A stretch of 64,000 nt of DNA, from positions 4,218,501 through 4,282,500 of the forward strand of contig NZ_CP128362.1 of assembly GCF_034274695.1 (NCBI RefSeq), read 5' to 3'. The notes below the pieces were generated by a model. The model saw nothing but the letters and a program-made list of their open reading frames with translations. It searched no databases and had not been told where the DNA came from. Origin of the DNA: Chitinophaga sp. LS1 (lineage in GTDB: Bacteria > Bacteroidota > Bacteroidia > Chitinophagales > Chitinophagaceae). The position numbers and the translations under genes were made by a program. Positions 28,469 to 37,618 of this stretch are shown here, in pieces (within the stretch, counting starts at the first letter, position 1; every line of letters starts with the position of its first letter).

Positions 28469-30871
28469 TTATTTCATACGTGTCTTTTCGTCATTGCTGA
28501 TCCATGCGGGCTTCTTCACTTTTACTTTACCTTTGTTGATGAAGTTGTATTTTAACGTCAGTATCAGTTGCCGGTTGTCTGCTTTCTCCTGGTAATTGGA
28601 TTTCCAGTAGACGCCCTGCAACGTTCCTACATACTTTAAGGTTTTCAGGAAATCGCTCACACTCAGCTTTAGCTCAATCTTATCTTTCAGTAGTGTCTTT
28701 TTGGCGCCGGCTGAAAATGAACAGATTGTTGAAAACTTAAACTGTCCTTGTACGGATGGTGTTATTAATGTATTACTGAATTCCAGTGATGTTCCTTTGG
28801 GCAAAGCAAAAGAGTGTTGGGTGAACAACTGAAGGGTAACACGTGAGTTGTCCGGATAACCCAGTACTTTCGCTCCTGTTTCAGCAAATTTCTGGTAAGC
28901 TAAATTTACATCAAAATAGCTTTCCCACCACTTTGTAATATCTAATGGTACCGCAATATTCAAATCAATATTAGTAAGGTCTCCGATATTGGCCGGTTTC
29001 AGCTTCTGTTCTTTGGTGTCTACATTTTGAAATTGTGCGGTAGTAAAGTAATTAGTCGTACGGAATACGGTGAGGGCTGCTGTGTACATTTGCTTCCACT
29101 GTGCATTCACGGTGATTTTGTTGGTAAATGCCGGTAATAGCGAAGGATTTCCTTCCAATGCCACGTAAGGATTTACATAGTACACAAAAGGATTGATATC
29201 CACATAATTAGGACGGGCAATTCTTCTCGCATAAGCTGCCCCGACTTCCCAGGTTTTGTTGAGCGGGTAATTTAAAGAAAGACTGGGGAAAAGTCCGGAC
29301 ATATCCCGCGAAACACGAAACTGATTGACCGTTGAATTCCCATTTACCTTGTCATCCTCATATCTCAAACCAGCCTTAATCTCCAGTTTTTTGATATGTG
29401 TGTTAACTTCAACATAAGCTGCTATAAGATTTTCCTTATACCTGAAAGCATTTGATTTCAGGCTATCCATTTTAAACTCATTGTTGATATAGTCACTGTA
29501 TTCCACATTGTTCTTTGTAGCCACATGACTGTATTTAAGTCCTGCATCTAACTTTGTCCCTTTTTTCAGATTCACTGCATAATCCAGCTGGGTGGCCCAT
29601 ACCATGATATTCGTAAAGGAATTATTACGTACCAGCTCCTGCCAGTTATTTCCTTTTGTATATTCATTGTAGTAATCCCCCAGATTATTCTTGTGACTGG
29701 ACAGATAATCTGAACTAAATGTAATAGTGTTCGCAGAATCTATACTATTGCGATATACCAGATTCACAGCTTTCTGCCCGGCACTATAATGCTCGATAGC
29801 AGTAGAGCTGACGTCGGTAATTGTATCATTGGTTTTCAGCCGGATCGCATTGACCTGATCGACTTTTCTGCTGTTATTACTACCACTGTAAAAGAGGCTA
29901 ATGGATTGCCTGGCTGTAGGTTTTATATCTATGCCCGCTGAATAGTTATGTACCTTATCCGGGATGTTCTCAAAAAATACATTTTGCTCCAGTGAGGAGT
30001 TCTGGTAGAATGATAGCTTCTCATGAATGTCACCCAGCGACTCCTTATAATTTACGCTATAGTTGGCATACAATGAATAGAATTGCTGTCCTAATGAAAG
30101 GTTGATACCAGCATTGTGTTTGGGATAATATTTATCATATCCCAAAGATGACCCTGTTCCTACACTCAGGTTTCCTGCCAGACCGGTAGCGATCTTACTT
30201 TTTGTCCTGATATTGATGACAGCCGTCCCTTCAGCATCGTACTTAGCGGAAGGATGTGCGATCACCTCTATGCTTTTGACAATATTGACAGGAATTGTCT
30301 TCAGGTACTGCATCAGGTCACCTCCTTTCATATATACAGATCTGTCATTGACGGTCACCAGCACTTTCTCCTGACCATTTAACAAGATGTTCTGCTGATG
30401 GTCTATAAATATGCCTGGCAAATTACGGATCAAGGAAATTAAATCTGATTGGGATGAGCTGATAATGCCGTTCTCCACGTTGAATATAAGCCGGTCTTTT
30501 TCTTTTACAAACAGGGGTTTGCGTGCATGATGAGCAACTTCAGATAATTGAGCAGAACTTTTTCCCAATAGCACATTGATGTTTACTCCGGGTGTGACAG
30601 CCATTTCTTTTTTTTCAAAAGAGAGATGGCTGATACGGATAAAATAGTCTTTCTCTTTTAAATCCTTAAATGAAAAAGCACCATTTATATCAGACACCGC
30701 CACTGCAACATAGCTGGTATCCGTTGTTTTCAACAGGGTGATAGTTGCCAGCTCAATGGGGCTGCCACTTTCATCCGACACCTTCCCACTCAGGATGGAT
30801 TGGGCACTGACTTGTTGTAAAGTTATTAATAGTAAACAGGTAAATATGATTTTCATAGTGCTAATTTTCAT
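28469..30871 (-). CDS. TonB-dependent receptor-like outer membrane protein
   Basis: 800 aa. Signal peptide (IIFTCLLLITLQQVSAQS), regulatory sandwich (ILSGKVSDESGSPIELATI), plug (LIRNLPGIFIDHQQNILLNG, HPSAKYDAEGTAVINIRTK) and a long beta-barrel. It belongs to the Bacteroidota outer membrane beta-barrel group, some members of which export or bind peptides rather than import siderophores. Its ATG overlaps the stop of the thioesterase gene (ATGA), so it is translated with the polyketide genes. Confidence 0.9.
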   Translation of the reverse strand: MKISTMKIIFTCLLLITLQQVSAQSILSGKVSDESGSPIELATITLLKTTDTSYVAVAVSDINGAFSFKDLKEKDYFIRISHLSFEKKEMAVTPGVNINVLLGKSSAQLSEVAHHARKPLFVKEKDRLIFNVENGIISSSQSDLISLIRNLPGIFIDHQQNILLNGQEKVLVTVNDRSVYMKGGDLMQYLKTIPVNIVKSIEVIAHPSAKYDAEGTAVINIRTKSKIATGLAGNLSVGTGSSLGYDKYYPKHNAGINLSLGQQFYSLYANYSVNYKESLGDIHEKLSFYQNSSLEQNVFFENIPDKVHNYSAGIDIKPTARQSISLFYSGSNNSRKVDQVNAIRLKTNDTITDVSSTAIEHYSAGQKAVNLVYRNSIDSANTITFSSDYLSSHKNNLGDYYNEYTKGNNWQELVRNNSFTNIMVWATQLDYAVNLKKGTKLDAGLKYSHVATKNNVEYSDYINNEFKMDSLKSNAFRYKENLIAAYVEVNTHIKKLEIKAGLRYEDDKVNGNSTVNQFRVSRDMSGLFPSLSLNYPLNKTWEVGAAYARRIARPNYVDINPFVYYVNPYVALEGNPSLLPAFTNKITVNAQWKQMYTAALTVFRTTNYFTTAQFQNVDTKEQKLKPANIGDLTNIDLNIAVPLDITKWWESYFDVNLAYQKFAETGAKVLGYPDNSRVTLQLFTQHSFALPKGTSLEFSNTLITPSVQGQFKFSTICSFSAGAKKTLLKDKIELKLSVSDFLKTLKYVGTLQGVYWKSNYQEKADNRQLILTLKYNFINKGKVKVKKPAWISNDEKTRMK

Positions 30872-31308
30872 TCAGCAAGGGTATAAAATGACAGCTCTGA
30901 TACAATGTATTCGGGTATATGTGTCGGGTGTAAGCGTTCTTCTTTTCTGGTAAAGAAACCTATTTCATGAGTACCCTGCGCGACAATGTTTTCTCCCCTG
31001 AAGTATTCAAATTTTAGCTTTAGCTTATTTTGAGATATACTGATGAGATACATTGCGATCAGGACCTTGTCGAACGCGTGTAATTCTCCCACATAGTTAC
31101 AGCTACAGCCCATGGTAACAAGTGCAAGCCCGTTCTCCATATCCTGTAGGACCTGTGGTGTTTTTTCCAGCAGAAAATGTTCCCGGCAGGTACCCTGCCA
31201 TTTGACATAATTAGAAAAATAAACGTTCCCGACTACATTTGTTTCTTCAAAGGTGACAGTATGTAAGTATTCAAATCTTTTCACGATAGACGTTTTTATG
31301 GATATCAC
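30868..31308 (-). CDS. Enediyne-type hotdog thioesterase (E10/TEBC)
   Basis: 146 aa. Hotdog-fold acyl-thioesterase with the pattern of the enediyne group: YLHTVTFEETNVVGNVYFSN then YVKWQGTCREHFL. In known systems (CalE7, SgcE10) this enzyme releases the polyene chain from PKSE. Its start lies 38 bases inside the end of the PKS gene, and its place directly after PKSE is the canonical one. Confidence 0.93.
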   Translation of the reverse strand: MISIKTSIVKRFEYLHTVTFEETNVVGNVYFSNYVKWQGTCREHFLLEKTPQVLQDMENGLALVTMGCSCNYVGELHAFDKVLIAMYLISISQNKLKLKFEYFRGENIVAQGTHEIGFFTRKEERLHPTHIPEYIVSELSFYTLAE

Positions 31309-34300
31309 CTAATACTGCTGTGAATACGGCTTTTCCATCCACCTCCTTTAATTTGAAAGCGATAGACAGGATGGAGGATTGGCCACATTTGTAATAATGT
31401 ATAGCAGATGATTCTTCTTTTTCAAACAGGATTGTTTCCAGCAGATTAAGACCCGCCTTCTTAATGCTCTCCATGATCCCCCAGATGCGGGTTCCGGCTA
31501 CGGAAAGCTCTTCTCCGGTATGGGTACTGACAAACCGGGCCAGTTCATAACGTTCTTTCCCCAGCAATGTTTCTTTAAAAGAAGTTACTTTTTCAAGATC
31601 ACAACCTATTTTATAACCAGCTTGTAACTGCAGGGTCAGGTCTTGCAGGTGGGTCCTGGAAACAAAGCTATTTTTGAGAGAGGGCTTCCCATCATAGCGC
31701 CGGAGAATGTAGTCCTGTTGACGCCAGTCCGTGCTATCCTGCTGACCGCTGATTTCATCCATACGGCGCTGGGCAATGACTTCAATCAGTACCAAAGGAA
31801 GTACCGGATCTTTTTGTGCTGTGAAAGATTGGAAGGTTACCTGGTCCCAATATTCCACGGGCAGCCCCTCTTCATCCAGCAGCAATAGATCATAAGTGTA
31901 TATATTGCCTGATTTTGATATTTCTTTTGCTTCGATGCGGTGAACAGTTTTTGTACTTACCGTATATATTCTTCTCACACCTGTTGGCAATAATCTGTAA
32001 TCAGGTACACAGGCCTGTATACAATGTAAAGCAGCATCTCTTGCTACAGGAGAGGTGGAGAGTATTTCCGGGGAAAGAAACTCGCCAAAGTAGTTGATGT
32101 TGGTAGGAGGTTGTAAGGTTACCCCGCATTGATATGGAGATAAAGCATCATAATGATCAATCACCTGGAAAATGCCCCGGTGGAAAAGCAACTGACCATA
32201 GAGGTCTTCAGCGACATTCAGATCCGGCATATTACTGTCAGAAAGAATAAATGGCTTGATCGCGGCCGGTTTTACAGTGATACATGTTTCAAAATGATCT
32301 TTGCCGTAACCAGTGGCGCTGCTTCTAAGTACAATTTTTATCACATCTGGCGATAAGCGTAAAGCGATCACCCTGATGGTCTGTGTCTCGCCTTCTTCCA
32401 ATATGATCGGGTAACTGAACCTTGTATCAAGGAAGATATAATTGCTCTCTGCAGGGGAAAAAGCAGCAGCTACCTGCCGCATACATTCCAAGCCCATGAC
32501 AGCAGGAAACACATATCCCCCATTGAGCATGTGGTCTTTCAGGTACAAATCATTGATAGCAGACAGTTCAAACTCAGTTATTAGTTCAATGCCGGGATAT
32601 AACAGTCGCACATGTCCCAGAAAACGATATAAGGGCAACGTAAGCGGTGGTGTCTTCAGCGTCTCCATTTTACCGTAACGCCCGGAGATAATGAGGTTAT
32701 GTCCGGAAGGGAAATTTTCCATCCACGACATAAATATATCGACGCCCTTTTCCAGGCTGATTGGTTGAATGCCTTGTTGCATCAGGTTTCCCAGCACTCC
32801 CAGATGTTCTCCCATACCAGCACCGCTCCACACAGACCATTCTGCATTCAAAGAGAAACATGCTGGATGAGTAGAAGCATAATTAGCAACTTCTTCTCTG
32901 AGCCATTCATTGGCCAGTGCATAGTCGGCATTACCATTCATACCACTTTCTGCTATCACCGATCCAAAAGTGATCAGTAATTTAAGGTCACTATTTACCA
33001 GGTTCCGGAACCCATCTATCTTCACATTAACAGTGGCATGCAAATCATTAGCAGTTAATTTGAACCATGGAGTAGGTATGTTCCTGCCTGCGCCATGTAT
33101 AACGCCTGTGACCGGGCCCAATCTCACACTAGCTGCCTGTATCACTTTACTGATCGCTTTTTCGTTACAGATATCCACACTGTGGTATTCATAAGTGATA
33201 CCCGCTGCATCAAAGCGTTCCAGGCTTTGGCGAAGGCGATCGTCATTGGTTGCACGACCGATCAATAATAACTTTACACCATATTTGGTAGCTAATGATA
33301 AAGCGCATTCCGCTGTAATACCCTTTGCGCCACCGCTGACTAATATGACATCCTTCTCTGTGAGCGGCACCTGGCCACGGGAAGGATAATTAAATACAGG
33401 GCAGAACATAGGTGTATAGCGAACACCGTCTATATACTTTACTTCCGTAAAGCCTTTATTGGCATTTACTTCACTGTTGATAAGAGTTGCGTCTGGTAAA
33501 ACGTCAGTATTGATAACGACACAGCGTAGTCCTTTTTTATCAAGGAAAAGGCTTTTGACAAATCCGGTTACCAATGGCCGATCCTGTATAATAACCAGTA
33601 GATCCTTCTCCTGCAGAGATGTTAAAACGCCTGGCAGCATGTCCAACACATCGCTATGTGAACAACCTATAAGATTTAGGTAAATACCATCAGCCCCAGG
33701 CTGGGAGTCCACTTTAAGCGGTGTGTTGATATATGATGTATGAAAGAAATGTACCCATGGCTCAATGCCCGGCAACTGATCTGTTTGCGGTGCATCATTC
33801 ATTTGGGAGACAGACAATACAGCTACCACTTCCGCAATACTGGCATTGGCATATTCGGTTGGAATGCCTTGCATGACAATTTTCTGGCTGGAAGCAAATC
33901 CCGCAATCAATTGGCCAACCTGTAAGGAATTCAAATGGAGGTCATCCAGAAAGCGGGCATTGATATCAATCTCTGCTACTGGTAATTCCAGCTTTTGTGC
34001 GATCAATGCGCTGAAAGATGCCAGTAGTCCGGTATCCTGTTGAGGCGCTTCTACTGGCATATTACCGACAGTGATGGAAGTATCGTCCTCACAGGGATTG
34101 GCTATGAACCTGGCCTGCCAGTTGATGTCAAATTGCTTAACTGGCCGGTCTTTGATGAAGATATCAAGCTGTATATCTGTACCGGCAGTCCAGATCAGGC
34201 CTGCAGTTTCACACAATCCCTGTGTGGTTTGACCATCCATCGTAATGGCAGCCACTGGTTTCTTCGTAAGATCTCTGGCAATTGGTGTAAGCGTTTTATC

Positions 34301-36706
34301 TCCTCCTACCTCCACCCATAGATCCACCAAATCATCAGCCTGTTGAAAAGCAGGCATAAATAAAACAGGATTGCTCAGCTGTCGTATCAGGTTTTCTTTC
34401 ACATCATCTGACGAGCTGACAGTAGAGATCATCTTCCGGGAAGGCTTTTGTATGGACAGTTCGCTGACCACTTCACGTAAGCGATCTTCGACCTTTTTCA
34501 TCCTGCTGTTGTGAAATGCATAACGGACAGGTAATAACATCGAAGGAACCTTTTGTGAGAGCAGGTAGGCTTTACAGGCATTGATATTATCAGCAGTACC
34601 TGATAAGACTGTTTGTGTAGGTGAATTAACAGCTGCAATTTCCACATTCTTCACTGTTATGCGGTCAGCAGGTAGTGGAACTATGAGCATCAAGCCGTCA
34701 ATACCTGGGGTATCGTGCATGATCTCTCCCCGTTTTTGGGCCAGCTGTATAGCTTGTTCTTCACGCAGATAACCACTCCAGTGCAATGCTGATATTTCGC
34801 CCAGGCTATGACCTATGCCCACTTCCGCCTGCACACCTAATTGTTCCAGGATGCGTAATCCAATCATCGATGTACCGACAATGCCAGCCTGGATCATATC
34901 CAGCTGCTGACTGTTTTCCTTGCCGGCAGGATAACTTTCAGGAATACCTATTTGCTTAAAGCGTCCTGCTGTAGCAAATCGTTTACTTCCCTGACCGGGG
35001 AATAAAAACCCGATACGGGATTTAGTGGTGCCTGCATTGTAGTAAAATCCTTTATTTTCTATAAAATCATGCCCCTGCGTTATCAGGTGTATCAATTTCC
35101 CGAGTTTCATTGAGAGTTCTGCCGGCGAAGCAGCTACTACCGCTGCTCTGAATGAAGCAGGTTGTAATTGTTTCATCAGGTGCGTACTCAGGTCACCCAG
35201 TTCTGCAAAAGACAATGCCCCTGCATAGGTGTTGACCATATCCAGTTGCGCCAGCAGTAACTCCGGAGTGGCGGCTGCAAGCAGGAATAGCTCGGTGTCC
35301 GGGGCAGCAGGGATTGCTACACTAACCGGCATTGTGGGCTGATATTCTTCTATAGTGATATGTGTATTGATACCACCAAACCCCATTGCACTCACACTTG
35401 CTCTCATCGCTTCCTTCTCCGCATAAGGGATGGCTTTAAATGGAAGGTTCAGGGCTGTTCCATCCAATAAGTTATTTTTATTCCGGCAACCGGTCACCGG
35501 GGGGATGATCCGGTTTTTAACGACATTAATGATTTTAATAAACCCGGCAATACCTGCAGCAGCTTTTGTATGTCCTATATTCCCTTTTACAGAACCGATA
35601 TAATGCGCGGCAGTTGTATTTCTAATTTTGCCAAGCAGGGTCTGTAATTCAACCTGGTCACCTACTGGCGTACCCGTACCATGTCCTTCAAAATAAGCGA
35701 CTTTATCCGGCTGATAACCTGCCTTGGCGTACGCTCTTTCCATGGCCAGCGTCTGACCATTGACAGAAGGGCGTGTCAGCCCTCCCTGTCCATCAGAAGA
35801 AATTCCATATCCTTTGATAAGACCATGGACCTTTAAATTATTGGAAATCGCAAAAGACAGCGTGGAAAGGACCACAAAACCACATCCTTCACCCGGCCAG
35901 AAGCCATTGGCATCTTTATCATAGATCAGCATCTCCTTCGAGGCAAGAGCACCAGCTCTTGAAAAACCTACCAGCTCAAAAGGATCCAGGCTCAGGTCTA
36001 CGCCTCCTGCAATACAGACTTCATTATCTCCTGCGGCAATATGCCGGCAGGCATCTATCACCGCCAGCAAAGAAGAGCTGCAGGCTCCATCGACTGTATA
36101 ACCACCACCGTGGAAATCGTAGTAATTACATATTCTCCCCGCGATGGTATTGGATAAACCACCCGCCAGCGAATCTTCGAACATTCTGGGGAAAGCAGAC
36201 TTATAATCTGCCTCCATATCCTGCATAAAGGTCGCCAGCATATCCGGGTTCAGATCCAGCTTATGCAGGTTGGCCATGAGCTTTCGCTGTACATAAGGCC
36301 AGCGTAAACGCATTGTATTCGCTCTGGAAAATTCCCCTGTCAGCGTATTCCCTACATACACGCCTACCTGATCTTTCGGGAGCTGGTTATTTTTCAATAA
36401 ACCCGCATCCTCCATAGCTTCAGAAGCTACATCCAGGGCCAGCCAATGGGTAAGGTCTGTGCCCCGGAACACTTCTCCTGATATATTATATTTCTTCCTG
36501 TCAAAGGCATAATTACTCAATACGGCTGCCATAACAGTACGTATTTTATCATCATCCTTATCTGAAAAATACGCGGCGTTCAATCTCACATCCGGAATTT
36601 TCCGGAAGGCTCTTCGCTGCGCCAGGATATTTTCCCAAAACTCCTGGTAGCTATTGGCATCAGGATATTTACAGGCCATTCCGATAATCGCTATTTCATT
36701 TTTCAT
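31271..36706 (-). CDS. pksE: Enediyne-type iterative polyketide synthase PKSE
   Basis: 1811 aa, KS-AT-ACP-KR-DH-PPTase. KS: DGACSSS with Cys209, EGHGTGT His342, GNIGH His379. AT: GHSLGE with Ser634. ACP: DDLHLNSL with Ser927. KR: VSGGAKGITAE (about 1123-1133) and Tyr1262/Asn1266. DH: H1392 in DHMLNGGYVFP (HxxxGxxxxP). The C-terminal phosphopantetheinyl transferase has GCDLE (Asp1703, Glu1705) and RIWGIMESIKKAG (Glu1746). This order and length are those of the self-activating PKSE enzymes that make the linear polyene precursor of enediynes. All catalytic residues checked are present. Overlaps its neighbours on both sides. Confidence 0.95.
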   Translation of the reverse strand: MKNEIAIIGMACKYPDANSYQEFWENILAQRRAFRKIPDVRLNAAYFSDKDDDKIRTVMAAVLSNYAFDRKKYNISGEVFRGTDLTHWLALDVASEAMEDAGLLKNNQLPKDQVGVYVGNTLTGEFSRANTMRLRWPYVQRKLMANLHKLDLNPDMLATFMQDMEADYKSAFPRMFEDSLAGGLSNTIAGRICNYYDFHGGGYTVDGACSSSLLAVIDACRHIAAGDNEVCIAGGVDLSLDPFELVGFSRAGALASKEMLIYDKDANGFWPGEGCGFVVLSTLSFAISNNLKVHGLIKGYGISSDGQGGLTRPSVNGQTLAMERAYAKAGYQPDKVAYFEGHGTGTPVGDQVELQTLLGKIRNTTAAHYIGSVKGNIGHTKAAAGIAGFIKIINVVKNRIIPPVTGCRNKNNLLDGTALNLPFKAIPYAEKEAMRASVSAMGFGGINTHITIEEYQPTMPVSVAIPAAPDTELFLLAAATPELLLAQLDMVNTYAGALSFAELGDLSTHLMKQLQPASFRAAVVAASPAELSMKLGKLIHLITQGHDFIENKGFYYNAGTTKSRIGFLFPGQGSKRFATAGRFKQIGIPESYPAGKENSQQLDMIQAGIVGTSMIGLRILEQLGVQAEVGIGHSLGEISALHWSGYLREEQAIQLAQKRGEIMHDTPGIDGLMLIVPLPADRITVKNVEIAAVNSPTQTVLSGTADNINACKAYLLSQKVPSMLLPVRYAFHNSRMKKVEDRLREVVSELSIQKPSRKMISTVSSSDDVKENLIRQLSNPVLFMPAFQQADDLVDLWVEVGGDKTLTPIARDLTKKPVAAITMDGQTTQGLCETAGLIWTAGTDIQLDIFIKDRPVKQFDINWQARFIANPCEDDTSITVGNMPVEAPQQDTGLLASFSALIAQKLELPVAEIDINARFLDDLHLNSLQVGQLIAGFASSQKIVMQGIPTEYANASIAEVVAVLSVSQMNDAPQTDQLPGIEPWVHFFHTSYINTPLKVDSQPGADGIYLNLIGCSHSDVLDMLPGVLTSLQEKDLLVIIQDRPLVTGFVKSLFLDKKGLRCVVINTDVLPDATLINSEVNANKGFTEVKYIDGVRYTPMFCPVFNYPSRGQVPLTEKDVILVSGGAKGITAECALSLATKYGVKLLLIGRATNDDRLRQSLERFDAAGITYEYHSVDICNEKAISKVIQAASVRLGPVTGVIHGAGRNIPTPWFKLTANDLHATVNVKIDGFRNLVNSDLKLLITFGSVIAESGMNGNADYALANEWLREEVANYASTHPACFSLNAEWSVWSGAGMGEHLGVLGNLMQQGIQPISLEKGVDIFMSWMENFPSGHNLIISGRYGKMETLKTPPLTLPLYRFLGHVRLLYPGIELITEFELSAINDLYLKDHMLNGGYVFPAVMGLECMRQVAAAFSPAESNYIFLDTRFSYPIILEEGETQTIRVIALRLSPDVIKIVLRSSATGYGKDHFETCITVKPAAIKPFILSDSNMPDLNVAEDLYGQLLFHRGIFQVIDHYDALSPYQCGVTLQPPTNINYFGEFLSPEILSTSPVARDAALHCIQACVPDYRLLPTGVRRIYTVSTKTVHRIEAKEISKSGNIYTYDLLLLDEEGLPVEYWDQVTFQSFTAQKDPVLPLVLIEVIAQRRMDEISGQQDSTDWRQQDYILRRYDGKPSLKNSFVSRTHLQDLTLQLQAGYKIGCDLEKVTSFKETLLGKERYELARFVSTHTGEELSVAGTRIWGIMESIKKAGLNLLETILFEKEESSAIHYYKCGQSSILSIAFKLKEVDGKAVFTAVLGDIHKNVYREKI

Positions 36707-37613
36707 ATGTTAACCCGCTTGAAGAAATATTTAACCGTGGCGATAATGCGTATTTAGCGGCGCCTACCTTTGGAATACTGAGCAGTATGCCTCTCAGGAT
36801 ACACACAATAAACAACGCAAAGAACAACCCGAATACCACATGGAAAATCATCAGCACACCATACACCATGGCTACAGAAAATGCATACAGCATTTGTTCG
36901 GTAATACCGGAAGGGGTAGTGGCAGGATCAGAGATCATATAAAATGTGAATAACAGAAACGCCACACCAGTACAAGGTAGTAAAGCAGCTGTCAGTGATA
37001 CATCAAAGAAGATGCTTCTTAGCACGGCCTGTGCCACAAAGCCAGTGAGCCAGGCAAGGATCAGTGGTATTCTGCCGGTGAATTTGAAATTCAGGAATGT
37101 TCCAGCTGTCACCAGAATAGCAGGAATGATCCAATCTCCCCAGCCAGTCACATTTTCCGTGAACATATATGGGGGTGAAATGCCGACCCATGAAAACAGG
37201 ATCAATGTCAGTGCAATGCCTGTATTGGAAGGATTAAGGAAATGTCTTGATTTGCCATTGATGATGATCCTGAAAATCACTTTTGAACTAATAGCTGCTG
37301 CAGATGCAAATACTATTGGTGATAAATCGCTGTTGGCAAATAGCAACATAGAAGTAGCCATCCCTGTAATATGTGCTGGCAACAGGAAGTTGACAAGATT
37401 TTTCCAGCTACCGCTAAAACGGGGGGGCTTATGATTAGCGGTTGCAAAAAGGTATTCATACAACAATTCCAGTGAATAGGTAGTAGCTAATGCTGCCAGC
37501 GGATATGCCCATGATTGTTCAAAACCAAGGAAGAAATGTCCGGCAATATTGAGTACAGTGATAGCTAGTGCAAATCTTCTTAACGCGGGAAGCGGGTTAT
37601 ACACTTTGTCCAT
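36696..37613 (-). CDS. unbU: Enediyne cassette membrane protein UnbU (E5)
   Basis: 305 aa, about eight membrane spans, related to RnfD/NqrB subunits (KSRHFLNPSNTGIALTLILF, YMISDPATTPSG). UnbU is one of the three conserved proteins of unknown biochemical role in the minimal enediyne cassette. Overlaps the PKSE start by 11 bases; UnbV ends 5 bases upstream. Confidence 0.9.
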   Translation of the reverse strand: MDKVYNPLPALRRFALAITVLNIAGHFFLGFEQSWAYPLAALATTYSLELLYEYLFATANHKPPRFSGSWKNLVNFLLPAHITGMATSMLLFANSDLSPIVFASAAAISSKVIFRIIINGKSRHFLNPSNTGIALTLILFSWVGISPPYMFTENVTGWGDWIIPAILVTAGTFLNFKFTGRIPLILAWLTGFVAQAVLRSIFFDVSLTAALLPCTGVAFLLFTFYMISDPATTPSGITEQMLYAFSVAMVYGVLMIFHVVFGLFFALFIVCILRGILLSIPKVGAAKYALSPRLNISSSGLTYEK

Positions 37614-37618
37614 GTAGA

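Noticed and set aside
28469..30871. Siderophore receptor assignment
   Set aside because: The barrel group is shared by many functions and no iron-uptake genes or Fur-like box were seen nearby.
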